Assembly (NCBI RefSeq): GCF_025352645.1
Contig: NZ_JANXSO010000074.1
Span: 1 to 64,000 of the forward strand
DNA from: Iodobacter sp.
GTDB taxonomy: Bacteria; Pseudomonadota; Gammaproteobacteria; Burkholderiales; Chitinibacteraceae
Length of the DNA: 64,000 nt
Direction: 5' to 3'
Made by a program: the position numbers and the translations under genes. The notes under the pieces are model-generated. The model saw only the letters and a list, made by a program, of their open reading frames with translations, was not told the origin of the DNA and made no database searches. This document shows positions 27,812 to 38,216 of this stretch, in pieces (positions within the stretch are counted from its first letter, which is position 1; each line of letters begins with the position of its first letter).

Positions 27812-30800
27812 TTAATGCCAGTTAGCGGCCAGCACAGGATTTAATGCGTCCTGCTGTTGCTGACTCAAAGTCATTTGACCTGAGGCTGGAGGGTTAAATG
27901 CTGCCATGGCAGAAACCAAAGCATTCACTTGGGTATCCAGCAAGACCTTACCATCTGAGGTTTTAAACTGCTCAACATGGAAAGCATTGCCCTTATACCA
28001 ATCCTGCATCGTCAGCTTATCGCCACTACCAACAATGCTAACCTCCAGATTATTGCTCACCTTTTTGAACCATAGCTGATTAGTAGCAATACCCGACTGG
28101 AATTGCGCAATGTCAGTATTTTTAGCCGTAGCATCATTCTCAATAATGGTATCGCTACCATCACCACGCCCAAAAATATACGTATCGTTGCCCACACCCC
28201 CGTTTAAGGTATCGGCCCCAGCACCGCCAAGCAAAGTATCATTGCCCTCCGCACCGGTTAAGACATTGGCCGCAGTATTGCCTGTCAGAATATTATTCAA
28301 AACATTGCCTGTGCCGTTAATCGCCGCAGTGCCTGTCAGCGTCAAGTTTTCGAGATTGCTCCCTAAAGTCCAAGCCAAAGAGGCCAGCACGGTGTCGTTC
28401 CCTTCATTGGCGTTTTCGGTAGTCACATCGCCGCTTACATCAACCACATAGCGATCATCACCAAGGCCGCCGAGTAATTTATCCGCCCCTGTGCCGCCAT
28501 CCAGCGTGTCATTACCGGCAGCACCTATCAGCGTATTGGCGGCTGCATTACCAATCAGCACATTCGCTAGCTCGTTACCCGTGCCATTTATTGCGGCGGT
28601 GCCAGTTAAGGTTAGGTTTTCCAGATTATTGCCAAGCACCCAGTTTAGGCTACTTTGCACCGTATCAGCCCCTTCACCAGCCAGCTCAGTCACCACATCG
28701 CCCGCGTTATCAACGATGTAAGTATCATTACCCGCGCCGCCAAGCAAGGTGTCAGCCCCTGCACCGCCATTGAGCACATCATCACCCGCAAGCCCTGTCA
28801 GCGTATCCTTGCCAATATCTCCAACAAGGTTATCGTTACCCGATGTGCCGACCAGTTTCATGCCTGCTGCTGCAACAGCCGCATTGATAGCCGCAGTGGT
28901 TAAATACGGAACACCACCACTGGGCTGCACATAATCAATCGCCCAATCCCCACCCAGAAAATGACTAATCACGCGCAGCGTTTGCTGCGCATTACCCCCA
29001 ACCGTGATCATTAAATCATCGCCTATGCGTGAAAAGCCCAACTGATCCTTGGTGACTGTTCCGCTAAAGAACACCCCATCAAAGCCACCGCCGGTGTTAT
29101 CAATCACATCCTGTGATTTACCATCAAAGGTGTATTTATCATCACCCGTACCCCCTTCAAGCCGGTCATTACCATCTTCACCACTTAAAGTGTCGTTACC
29201 TGCGCCGCCAATCAGCACATCATCGCCGGTATTGGCCACGTTGCCATAACCACCGGCTAGATAATCATCACCATCGCCGCCTTCCAGCCGGTCATTACCT
29301 AAGCCACCAAACAACTGATCATTGCCCGCAAAACCACGGAGTAAGTCTTTCCCAGTGCCGCCGCTTAATTGGTTATTAGCCGCATCACCATCAATCACGC
29401 GATCAAAACCAGGAGGAATAGGTGTACCCGTATCTGCTAACAACTTTGCAATATCCGCAGCTGAAAGTGCGCTACCGGTTTTAAGCTGCAAATAGGCAAT
29501 CGCCGCATCGCCACCATTAAAATGATTCAACACCCGCACGCTGCGGCTAGCATCACCCAATACGCCAATTAATAAATCTTTACCTTCTTGCTTAAAGCTC
29601 AGCTGATTACGCTCTAATTCAGAGAAGAATAACCAATCAGAACCGCCGCCGGTGTTATCAATTACGTCATTGCCCCAGTTGCCGCTAAACACATATTTAT
29701 CATCACCAGCGCCTGCAATCAGGCGATCATCACCCTCGCCGCCAATCAACTGATCCTTACCAACGCCGCCCTCTAGCTGATCATTGCCAAGGCCGCCATC
29801 CAAATAATCATCGCCCTCATCGCCACGCAGCGTGTCATTGCCTGCCAAGCCAAACAAAGAATCATTACCCGCTACACCGTTGATTAAATCTGCTTGAGCA
29901 GTGCCAGATAAATTATCATTGCCACTGGTGCCGTTCAGAGTATTGGCATTACCGCCACCACCGCCCAAGAGCTTGGCAATATCCGCCGCCGACAAAGCAT
30001 TGCCCGATTTAGGCTGCAAATAGGCAATCGCCGCATCGCCACCATTAAAATGATTCAACACCCGCACGCTGCGGCTAGCATCACCCACCACACCAATCAA
30101 CAGATCTTTACCCTCTTGTTTAAAACTCAATTGGGCACGTTCTATCTCGGAGAAAAACAACCAATCCACACCGCCGCCAGTATTATCAATAACGTCATTA
30201 CCCCACTGACCGGTAAAGACGTACTTATCATCCCCCACGCCCGCAGTTAAGCGATCATTACCTTCACCACCACGAAGTTGATCTTTACCAACACCACCTT
30301 CTAGCTTATCGTTTCCTGCACCACCGTCTAAATAATCATCGCCTTCGCCGCCTTCCAGTACGTCGTCCCCTGCGTAAGCGAATAATTGATCATTTCCTGC
30401 AAAACCACGCATCAACTCGTTAGCAGCGCTACCGATCAATTGATTGGCATCTGCATCACCTTCGACAAGCTCGTCACAACCCAGCAATTCAGCTGATTTA
30501 GCAGCCAATATCGCTTTAACAGTTGCTACATCCCAAATCGTGCCATTACCAAATTTAATCTGCTCAACTTGATAACCGGCCTTAGCATCACCACTAAAAT
30601 AGTTATTGACTGTTAAACTACCAGGCCGATGTTGTCCTTGATATGAATACGATATTACTAATGCATCACCCGTTCGCTTCAGTTGAACTTCTTCAGGAGT
30701 AACGGAGTTAGACGCGTCATAATACAGTTGGATGGTATCCACTTTGCCAGTACTTTGATCAAGTGAGTCAATGACATCATTGCCATGATAAAAATCAACA

Positions 30801-33800
30801 ATATAAACATCATTACCTAATCCACCATCAAGTAGATCATCACCCTCATCCCCACGCAAAATGTCGTTACCATCGCCACCATTAAGCGTGTCATTTCCTG
30901 TGTCACCATAAAGCACATCATTACCACTCCCACCGAGAAGGAGGTCATTATCATCCCCGCCGTGAAGTTCATCTTGCCCCGCACCACCATCAAGCTTATT
31001 GTTCCCTGCTTGCCCCCATAGCTGATCATCGCCTTCTAAACCCGAAAGGCTATCTCCCGAAGTATTACTTTGTAAAATGTCATTGCCAGCGGTGGCAAGC
31101 GATGATTTCGCTTTAATTGTTGCCATATCCCAAATGGTGCCATCTGCAAACTGTATCTTTAAGCCCTTATACTGCTCATCATGCAGAAAGCCAGCGGTGA
31201 ATGAATCACTTCCAATCATCAAACTATCGCTACTACCTTTAATCTGTAACGTCAAGCTATCATCATTTCCACTATTACGTTTCAAAATCAGGTCAGTGCT
31301 TGTAATTCCAGCGTCTAGCTTAATTGTATTAACACCAAGGAATTGTGTCCCCTGATACAGACTGTCATAACCAGATCCGCGTCCAAATAAGATGGCATTA
31401 CTGCCATTCCCACCACTTAAACTGTCATTACCCGTACCACCATCTAAAATATCATCCCCATCGCCACCATCTAAATAATCATTACCCGCACCGCCATCTA
31501 AAACGTCATTCCCATCCCCTCCTTCCAAGGTATCCTTACCAATTCCTCCTTCTAAAACATCATCACCTGCATTACTCCTCAATACATCATCACCTGCATT
31601 CCCAATTAATATGTCATTACCAGATCCTGTTCTGTAAAAATCATTACCATAACTAAGTACTCTCATTCCGCCACTAGTTCCAGAAGAATAATCAGCCGCA
31701 TAGCCTAAGGTATTCACTATCTGGCTAGTTAGCATAGTCATATCCCAAATAGTGCCATCAGTAAATCGGATATTTTCTAAACCATATTTAGAAACCAAAT
31801 TTATTTTAAGACTATCTCCAGGATGACCAACTATGGTGATAAGCAGCGAATCATCATCCCCCACACCATCCACTTTAATATCGGCGGGTAAAATTCCTGC
31901 ACCAAATATGAGCGTATCAGGGGTACTACCGCGTATATCATCATTTTTATTATGAATTTCATCCTGACCAGATCCAATACCAAATAAATAGGTATTCGCA
32001 CCATTGCCACCAGCCAGGATATCATTACCCGCCCCGCCATCTAAAAGATCATCACCAGCACCACCATTTAAGATGTCATCGCCATCTTGGCCTAGCAAAG
32101 AATCATTACCATCCCCGCCTTCCAGCCTGTCTGCTCCCGCTGCACCGAAAAGCTTATCATCACCCTCCAGCCCTTTGATAACATCATTACCCGCGCCACC
32201 CTGTAAAAGATCCGCGCCTTTAGTGCCAACAATATCTGCCGCACCAATAACAAAATCAAAGGTATCTTCATCTGTCAACCCAGAGTCATCGCTCGCAATA
32301 ATGCGTACACTGGTTACCCCTGAAACCGTTGGAGTGCCACTAAAACTGTGCGTTTGCTCGTTGAAACTTAACCACGACGGCAAAGGGCTACCATCTGCCT
32401 GCGTTGCTCTAAACGTCAGCTCATCCCCATCAATATCACGGAATGCTTTTTCTGGCACTTGGTAAACAAACGCCTCCCCAAATACCTGAGCTTGATCAGG
32501 CAGAGCAGCAGACAGTACTGGCGCACGATTGCCCACTACATTTAATCGCAACTGGGAAGTCATTGTCTTACCGTAATTATCCATGCCAATTAAATGCAGC
32601 ATGACCTCCCCCTTATCGCCTTTATCCGGCGTACCACTAAAGGTTCGTGTTGCCGCATCAAAACTGAGCCAAGATGGCAATTCAGTGTGATATTGATACT
32701 CAACCCTGTACGTTAAAGAATCACCAACATCACTATCTGAGATAATGTTGTCGGGGATAACATAGCTAAATGCCTTACTGGTATGTGCTTCTGCAATTAC
32801 GGTGGGAATCGCGAGTGTAGGTGCGTGGTTATTTAATGCTAAATCTGCAACGGATTGAATCATTGCCTGATCCCAAACCACTCCATTTTCAAAAACGACC
32901 CGATCAATTTTATTATCAAACACCTGGTCTCCAGTAACCAGATTTTCATCGTAATAACCCACTACATTAACCTTATCTGCTGTGCCCTTAATCTTAAAAA
33001 TTAAATTATTATCGGCACGATAAGCCGTCACATCCGCAGCCGTAATATTTGCTCCGAAACGAAGCGTATCAATCGCCGTCAATACTTCAGGATGAGCTGT
33101 ATTGCGCAATAAATCAGTATTTACAATCATATCCTGACCATCACCACGCTCAAACACATAGGTGTCATTGCCTTCAGCACCGCTTAAATAATCATTTCCT
33201 TTACCACCCTGTAAAACATTATCGCCTGTATTGCCAAATAAGCCATTAGCCTGTGAATTACCCGTTAAATGAATAGCATCACCACCCGTTGCACGTAGCT
33301 GCTCAATCTCATTAACTAATGCATAGCTCACTGAGCTATAAACGACATCAACTCCGTCATCGGCATTTTCACGCACAATATCCAAAACATTATCAACAAC
33401 ATATGAATCATCACCACTGCCACCAATCAAAATATCAGCGCCAGCACCACCATTTAGCAAATCATTACCTGCACCACCATCTAGGGTATTTGCAAGATCA
33501 TTACCAAACAGTCTGTTATCCAAGGCATTACCGGTGCCATTGGTCGCGGCTCCAGTCAACGTCAGATTGTCGAGGTTAGCACCGAGCGTATAAGAGATAC
33601 TCGACGTCACTTTATCGATGCTGATTACTTTTGCAGAGGGACTCGCATCCGTGGCAGCTGAAAGTGATGAGGCAATACCGTCATCTAGTTCAACGATTAC
33701 ATCCCCTTCGTTATCCACGACATAAGCATCCTTTCCGGCACCACCGACCATATAATCAGCCCCAGTTCCACCCTCTAAGTAATCGTCACCATCACCGCCA

Positions 33801-36800
33801 TACAAGATGTCATTCCCGCCTCCGCCAACAAGGTCATCATTTCCATCACCACCATCTAGATAGTCATCGCCCTGAAATTCAGCAGCAACATTGAGCAAAT
33901 CATCATCACCGACTAAGGTGTCATCACCCGCGCCACCATGTAGAACATCATCCCCTCCCCCGCCAACTAACTGGTCTTTGCCATCACCTCCATCGAGATA
34001 ATCATTACCACTGAACGCCCCTACAACGCCCTCTTCGTCCCCCCAAAGTTTGTCGTCCCCTTGACCACCATACAAAGTATCGTCCTTCCCCCCACCAACG
34101 AGCTGGTCGTCACCACTACCACCATCTAAGTAGTCATTACCCCAAATCAAATTATTTGCAGCATGCTTGGAAAAATCGCCCCACAGCATGTCGTCCCCCT
34201 GACCACCATACATAGTGTCGTCCTTCCCTCCACCAATAAGCTGGTCGTCACCGCTACCGCCGTCTAAATAGTCATTACCCCAAATCAAGTCACTTTCTTC
34301 AGGCTTGCCAACCGCAGCATCATAAAAATCACCGATTAGACTGTCATTTCCAGAGCCGCCATATAGCGTGTCGTTTTTACCACCACCCTGTAAAGAATCA
34401 TCCCCCTCTCCACCATCCATATAATCGTTACCATGAATAGCCGAACTCACATGAAGTAAATCTGGAGCGGGGAGTTTGTATGTTTCTATTTCCAAATCAC
34501 TTAAAGATGTATCTCTATCCACATTACCATCACCATACATATGATCATTACCCGTACCACCATAGATCACATCGTCCCCCCCGCCGCCAACAAGCAGGTC
34601 ATTTCCAGCGCCGCCATCTAGATAATCTGCTCCATGATCTTGGTCTGCCACGATCTGTGTATAAGCAACAAACCAGCGGCGAAGAGAGTGAAATAAGCCA
34701 TCGCTATAATCGCCATTATTATTTAAATAATGAGCACCATCGCCATAGATACGATCATCGCCATCTCCGCCACTAACTACATCTTGGCCCCCCATCGCAT
34801 ATACTTCATCATTTCCCTTACCACCTAATACGAAATCATTACCATTACTAGTCTGTACATAGTCTTCACCAGCACCTGCATCAACATAATCAGCGTCATT
34901 GCTCCCATCATTTAGCAAATCTATGTCGCTCGAGATCCAGTCATTTCCCGCCCCCCCAAAAATGCGATCATTGCCCCGCCCGCCATCAACGTAGTCACCA
35001 AGATTACCACCGTGAATTTCATCATTACCTTCTCGCCCATAAAGATTATTGTTATTATTTTCAAGCGCATAAATGATGTCATTACCCCACGTACCTATAA
35101 CCTCGTGTTTGGTCTTTTCTTGTCTAATAATATCGCTGGCCTCTTTAAAATCTTTCAGCGTAATTCCGAAATTATTACTATTCGCCCCACCATCTTTCCC
35201 CGTAAAGCGGGCACTTAATTGCAAGCTCGCATCAGCACTCACGGCCCCTTCCTGGACCAGTGCAAATGAAACCTGTGTTTGACCTTCAGCCAAGGCAATG
35301 AGCAGGCCATTAGCAGCGCTTTTTTTATCGCCCAAAATCACTTGGAATTTATCCACAGCACCAGAGAGCGCCAAGGTCAAACTATCGCCCGCTTTAGCGG
35401 CCTGATTCAAATAAATGGTAAAAGTACTGCCTGTACCTTCGATAATGGTGGTTTGCAAGCCAGCAAGGCTAGCCGGATCAAAGGCCACGTCTTTAAAGGC
35501 ACTTTTCCCCACGCCTTCTACAATAGCCAGCTTCATGGCGCTCTCTAACTTAATACCCAAAAAGCCCTCTCCATTTTGGGCTTTAAACAAGTCAAAGTTA
35601 TCCACGCTAATCGTATCTGTGCCTCTGCTAATCACCAACCTTTTACCAGTGACACTATTCAGGTCATCATAAACAGTCAAATCAGCAACGACACCAGCGC
35701 CCAGATCAAAAGCCCAATGATCACGCTGGCCGCTCCCTTTGGCCTCACCTATCAACTTGCCGTCGATATTGATCGCCCCTAAGCCGTCGCTATCCTTAAC
35801 CATATCAGCGCCAAACTGGCCATTAAATTGATAGGTATCTAAACCTTTACCACCAACCAAAATATCGCGTGCATGATCGTCTTTGCCACCATTCAGTATA
35901 TCCGCTCCATCATTACCTTCGATGTAGTCGCCTCCCTTGCCGCCATTGAGACTGTCATCGCCAGCGCCACCATACAGTCGATCATTTACATCGGAGCCAC
36001 TGTATGAATCCGACGTATCACTACCGAAATAAACTCGACGTCGATCTGCATCCCCAGTCGATAACGACCCCATCCGTAGCTCATCATGCGTTGCACTATC
36101 CAAAAAGAATAAATCTGGCCCATCCAGCGTCGTTTTAGTTATATCATCCTTATTCCGCTTCATCACCCAGCTCAGCATTGCAGCTCGATCCACCAAATAT
36201 TCATCACTAAACGTGGCCTTGCCTGCAGCACGGTCGGCAGGCGACATCGCTTTATCTGCCAACCATGCCGATCCTATATTGCCTTGCGCGGCAATTAATT
36301 TAGCTTCAATAATAGGGTCGTTAATTTCAAGCGAAAATGGAGCAAGGTAATACAGGCTTAAAAACTCGCCAAATGTTTGCCGGGGATTAGTGGCTTGTGG
36401 GTAGCCAAATTTCACCTTTCCTTGTAATTCAGCAAAGATACCGGTGGGTTTTCCCTCCGCATCCAGCTTCATCATTCCGTATAAGTTGTCATATAAAGCG
36501 CTTCGCTTAGCATCGCTCCCCCCAGATGAAATCGGTGTATCTGTTTGATTAGCCCCAAACAAAAAATGACGTAAAGCATCAACCACATTCTCAAGCGACT
36601 CATCAAATTTATTTGAGCCATATCGTACAAAATCAGATAATGCAGTAGGGCTATATTCTAGACGCGTATCCAGCCGCGCCATCACGGCCATTACTGCCAA
36701 ACTGTCATTACCATTTGAGCTAGAATGATTTGCTACAGCAGCGAGAGGGTTGAGGCCATTTTCCTGCGCAATTTTAACTTCAAGCCCAGGACATACATTA

Positions 36801-37612
36801 CCAATTTCCGAAACAGGATCCCCATCCGCCACAAGCCGAGTTATTCTGTCACCATTCACATTTTTAAAGCCCAAATCATTAAGCGTGTTATTACCATTCG
36901 TAAAGAGCCCTGGCGCATTTAATGTCACCACTTCTTTGGTATTATTCGGAAAAAATCGCGCAAACAAGATGGCTAAATGCCCACCTAAGCTGTGTCCTGT
37001 AACATCCACTCTTTCATCCGGTTCAATCACAGATTGACCCGCTGGCTGCCCTGCTTCAACACCTTTGTCGTTACTTATATCTAATTTAAACTTCACATAT
37101 GCTATTTCTAATGCTGCTGACAATACGAGATTCAACAGATTTAGGCCATTGGAAGCAGCCATTAGGAGAGAATTATCCATAACAAACATTTGCTTTATTT
37201 CTTTTTCAGAATAAGCAACTTTCTTCCCGCCCACGGTAGTCAGCCGTTTGAAATAGCGAAACATTTCTACCGCTTGGGTATTGGCAAAACCATTTGGGGC
37301 AATGCTTCCAAGGTCTGTCTTCAATATATCCGTACCTACACCAGAAGCGTCCGATTCAGTACCACGAATGGCGAATACTTTGTTGCCGGTTTTGTCTTGA
37401 AAAACAGTGGCACTAAAACCATTCCAGGCGACATTCTGGAGTTGATCTATAAATTTATATTGAGTATCAAATTGGTCCGCTTGAACTAAGGTAAAGTTGG
37501 CAGCGCCTTTTGTCAGGCCACTTTTCAATTCAGCTTTTTGCAAATCGACACTATAAGCTGCCACCGCGGTGCTAGCTAATTTGCTTAACGTCAAAATTGA
37601 GGCTGTAGTCAT
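27812..37612 (-). CDS. Giant RTX protein with N-terminal lipase-like domain
   Basis: Protein of 3266 residues, secreted without a signal peptide. Residues 1 to about 450 form an alpha/beta hydrolase of lipase class 3 type with the nucleophile elbow GHSLGG (S208) and candidate D265 (DGDP) and H296 (ANHSSS) completing the triad. A first RTX block lies at about 530-600, a Calx-beta-like region at about 700-825, and a long RTX block at about 838-1400 built of GGxGxDxLx units. HCBP-type strands (DTLRFGANI) follow near 1500-1560, two cadherin-like (CADG) domains at about 1590-1790 (LPSWLSFDAATRTFSGTPDKG), then RTX and HCBP modules to about 3150 and a C-terminal secretion region. Three related modules near 2450-2920 are internal duplications. 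Calcium-driven folding outside the cell is expected. The likely activity is a secreted lipase or phospholipase; the target (host, prey, polymer) is unknown. Confidence 0.92.
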   Translation of the reverse strand: MTTASILTLSKLASTAVAAYSVDLQKAELKSGLTKGAANFTLVQADQFDTQYKFIDQLQNVAWNGFSATVFQDKTGNKVFAIRGTESDASGVGTDILKTDLGSIAPNGFANTQAVEMFRYFKRLTTVGGKKVAYSEKEIKQMFVMDNSLLMAASNGLNLLNLVLSAALEIAYVKFKLDISNDKGVEAGQPAGQSVIEPDERVDVTGHSLGGHLAILFARFFPNNTKEVVTLNAPGLFTNGNNTLNDLGFKNVNGDRITRLVADGDPVSEIGNVCPGLEVKIAQENGLNPLAAVANHSSSNGNDSLAVMAVMARLDTRLEYSPTALSDFVRYGSNKFDESLENVVDALRHFLFGANQTDTPISSGGSDAKRSALYDNLYGMMKLDAEGKPTGIFAELQGKVKFGYPQATNPRQTFGEFLSLYYLAPFSLEINDPIIEAKLIAAQGNIGSAWLADKAMSPADRAAGKATFSDEYLVDRAAMLSWVMKRNKDDITKTTLDGPDLFFLDSATHDELRMGSLSTGDADRRRVYFGSDTSDSYSGSDVNDRLYGGAGDDSLNGGKGGDYIEGNDGADILNGGKDDHARDILVGGKGLDTYQFNGQFGADMVKDSDGLGAINIDGKLIGEAKGSGQRDHWAFDLGAGVVADLTVYDDLNSVTGKRLVISRGTDTISVDNFDLFKAQNGEGFLGIKLESAMKLAIVEGVGKSAFKDVAFDPASLAGLQTTIIEGTGSTFTIYLNQAAKAGDSLTLALSGAVDKFQVILGDKKSAANGLLIALAEGQTQVSFALVQEGAVSADASLQLSARFTGKDGGANSNNFGITLKDFKEASDIIRQEKTKHEVIGTWGNDIIYALENNNNNLYGREGNDEIHGGNLGDYVDGGRGNDRIFGGAGNDWISSDIDLLNDGSNDADYVDAGAGEDYVQTSNGNDFVLGGKGNDEVYAMGGQDVVSGGDGDDRIYGDGAHYLNNNGDYSDGLFHSLRRWFVAYTQIVADQDHGADYLDGGAGNDLLVGGGGDDVIYGGTGNDHMYGDGNVDRDTSLSDLEIETYKLPAPDLLHVSSAIHGNDYMDGGEGDDSLQGGGKNDTLYGGSGNDSLIGDFYDAAVGKPEESDLIWGNDYLDGGSGDDQLIGGGKDDTMYGGQGDDMLWGDFSKHAANNLIWGNDYLDGGSGDDQLVGGGKDDTLYGGQGDDKLWGDEEGVVGAFSGNDYLDGGDGKDQLVGGGGDDVLHGGAGDDTLVGDDDLLNVAAEFQGDDYLDGGDGNDDLVGGGGNDILYGGDGDDYLEGGTGADYMVGGAGKDAYVVDNEGDVIVELDDGIASSLSAATDASPSAKVISIDKVTSSISYTLGANLDNLTLTGAATNGTGNALDNRLFGNDLANTLDGGAGNDLLNGGAGADILIGGSGDDSYVVDNVLDIVRENADDGVDVVYSSVSYALVNEIEQLRATGGDAIHLTGNSQANGLFGNTGDNVLQGGKGNDYLSGAEGNDTYVFERGDGQDMIVNTDLLRNTAHPEVLTAIDTLRFGANITAADVTAYRADNNLIFKIKGTADKVNVVGYYDENLVTGDQVFDNKIDRVVFENGVVWDQAMIQSVADLALNNHAPTLAIPTVIAEAHTSKAFSYVIPDNIISDSDVGDSLTYRVEYQYHTELPSWLSFDAATRTFSGTPDKGDKGEVMLHLIGMDNYGKTMTSQLRLNVVGNRAPVLSAALPDQAQVFGEAFVYQVPEKAFRDIDGDELTFRATQADGSPLPSWLSFNEQTHSFSGTPTVSGVTSVRIIASDDSGLTDEDTFDFVIGAADIVGTKGADLLQGGAGNDVIKGLEGDDKLFGAAGADRLEGGDGNDSLLGQDGDDILNGGAGDDLLDGGAGNDILAGGNGANTYLFGIGSGQDEIHNKNDDIRGSTPDTLIFGAGILPADIKVDGVGDDDSLLITIVGHPGDSLKINLVSKYGLENIRFTDGTIWDMTMLTSQIVNTLGYAADYSSGTSGGMRVLSYGNDFYRTGSGNDILIGNAGDDVLRSNAGDDVLEGGIGKDTLEGGDGNDVLDGGAGNDYLDGGDGDDILDGGTGNDSLSGGNGSNAILFGRGSGYDSLYQGTQFLGVNTIKLDAGITSTDLILKRNSGNDDSLTLQIKGSSDSLMIGSDSFTAGFLHDEQYKGLKIQFADGTIWDMATIKAKSSLATAGNDILQSNTSGDSLSGLEGDDQLWGQAGNNKLDGGAGQDELHGGDDNDLLLGGSGNDVLYGDTGNDTLNGGDGNDILRGDEGDDLLDGGLGNDVYIVDFYHGNDVIDSLDQSTGKVDTIQLYYDASNSVTPEEVQLKRTGDALVISYSYQGQHRPGSLTVNNYFSGDAKAGYQVEQIKFGNGTIWDVATVKAILAAKSAELLGCDELVEGDADANQLIGSAANELMRGFAGNDQLFAYAGDDVLEGGEGDDYLDGGAGNDKLEGGVGKDQLRGGEGNDRLTAGVGDDKYVFTGQWGNDVIDNTGGGVDWLFFSEIERAQLSFKQEGKDLLIGVVGDASRSVRVLNHFNGGDAAIAYLQPKSGNALSAADIAKLLGGGGGNANTLNGTSGNDNLSGTAQADLINGVAGNDSLFGLAGNDTLRGDEGDDYLDGGLGNDQLEGGVGKDQLIGGEGDDRLIAGAGDDKYVFSGNWGNDVIDNTGGGSDWLFFSELERNQLSFKQEGKDLLIGVLGDASRSVRVLNHFNGGDAAIAYLQLKTGSALSAADIAKLLADTGTPIPPGFDRVIDGDAANNQLSGGTGKDLLRGFAGNDQLFGGLGNDRLEGGDGDDYLAGGYGNVANTGDDVLIGGAGNDTLSGEDGNDRLEGGTGDDKYTFDGKSQDVIDNTGGGFDGVFFSGTVTKDQLGFSRIGDDLMITVGGNAQQTLRVISHFLGGDWAIDYVQPSGGVPYLTTAAINAAVAAAGMKLVGTSGNDNLVGDIGKDTLTGLAGDDVLNGGAGADTLLGGAGNDTYIVDNAGDVVTELAGEGADTVQSSLNWVLGNNLENLTLTGTAAINGTGNELANVLIGNAAANTLIGAAGNDTLDGGTGADKLLGGLGDDRYVVDVSGDVTTENANEGNDTVLASLAWTLGSNLENLTLTGTAAINGTGNVLNNILTGNTAANVLTGAEGNDTLLGGAGADTLNGGVGNDTYIFGRGDGSDTIIENDATAKNTDIAQFQSGIATNQLWFKKVSNNLEVSIVGSGDKLTMQDWYKGNAFHVEQFKTSDGKVLLDTQVNALVSAMAAFNPPASGQMTLSQQQQDALNPVLAANWH
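27900..36050 (-). repeat. RTX nonapeptide-coding repeat array
   Basis: Dozens of degenerate 27-base units encoding GGxGxDxLx line most of this stretch, interrupted by the CADG and HCBP regions. On the plus strand they read as repeated ATCATCACC/ACCGCC patterns. The most similar long copies are about 29430-29735 and 29950-30265, which encode near-identical 100-residue modules (DDKYVF...DNTGGG...LNHFNGGDAAIAYLQ). A third, diverged copy is at about 28860-29150. Confidence 0.85.
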
Positions 37613-38190
37613 TATTTTTTCTCCATAGGGAAAATGGTTTTTATAAATTCATCAAGTACATGTATTTCTTCACAGACCACTCCAGAAGGAGCACCTAGAA
37701 AAGTTTTTCCACGTTCAAATTGTTCATACTGAAAGTTTGTAGTGCTAGCGATAACTTTATTCTCAGTGATTACATAAATTTCATACCTATCCTTACCAAG
37801 CCTTAGCTCATTTGGCATGTTGCGTATAAATTCATTTTTTATCATGTACATTACAGATTTAGACTTATCCACAGGCTCAAGGATATAATCAAGATCTTTA
37901 GGCCAAGGGTTAAATTTTGCATACACATCAAACCATATCCCGCTTTTATCCTTATAGCGGACAAAAGCAACACGTTTAAATGCGAATGGCAGCTTATAAT
38001 CATCTGGGGAATTACCAGCTGCAAGCCAACCTTGATCAGGTAGAATCTCCCCATAAATTCTGATACCTCCTTCCCGACTACAATATTGCTTAAACCGATA
38101 GTGCCCTTGAATATTCGGCCAGAACCAAATAATCATCACTCCAAATATCAAACATAATTTAATTAAAAAACCACGCATGACTGTATCCAA
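37612..38190 (-). CDS. Small membrane-anchored protein, candidate partner or immunity protein of the RTX lipase
   Basis: Protein of 192 residues with one N-terminal hydrophobic helix (about 6-25, FLIKLCLIFGVMIIWFW) and an otherwise soluble, charged domain expected in the periplasm. No lipobox of normal form is seen. The soluble part has two Cys (RFKQYCSREGGIRIYGE and GVVCEEIHV). Its stop codon overlaps the RTX start codon by one base (TAATG), so the two proteins are translationally coupled. No family recognised with confidence. By position it could be an immunity protein against the lipase, an activator or a secretion accessory. The neisserial frpD-frpC pair is a precedent for a small envelope-associated protein encoded directly before an RTX protein, but no sequence similarity is claimed. 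Confidence 0.85.
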   Translation of the reverse strand: MDTVMRGFLIKLCLIFGVMIIWFWPNIQGHYRFKQYCSREGGIRIYGEILPDQGWLAAGNSPDDYKLPFAFKRVAFVRYKDKSGIWFDVYAKFNPWPKDLDYILEPVDKSKSVMYMIKNEFIRNMPNELRLGKDRYEIYVITENKVIASTTNFQYEQFERGKTFLGAPSGVVCEEIHVLDEFIKTIFPMEKK

Positions 38191-38216
38191 TTAAATTTTA
38201 AATAATTAATAGTTAA

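Noticed and set aside
28110..35782. Many long open frames on the plus strand opposite the RTX gene, rich in Ser/Pro or His
   Set aside because: They are antisense readings of the RTX repeats, have no ribosome-binding sites and no domain signal. The minus-strand RTX protein explains the sequence.
27900..36050. CRISPR-like periodic repeats
   Set aside because: The 27-base periodicity is coding (RTX nonapeptides) in one unbroken frame; there are no constant repeats with unique spacers.
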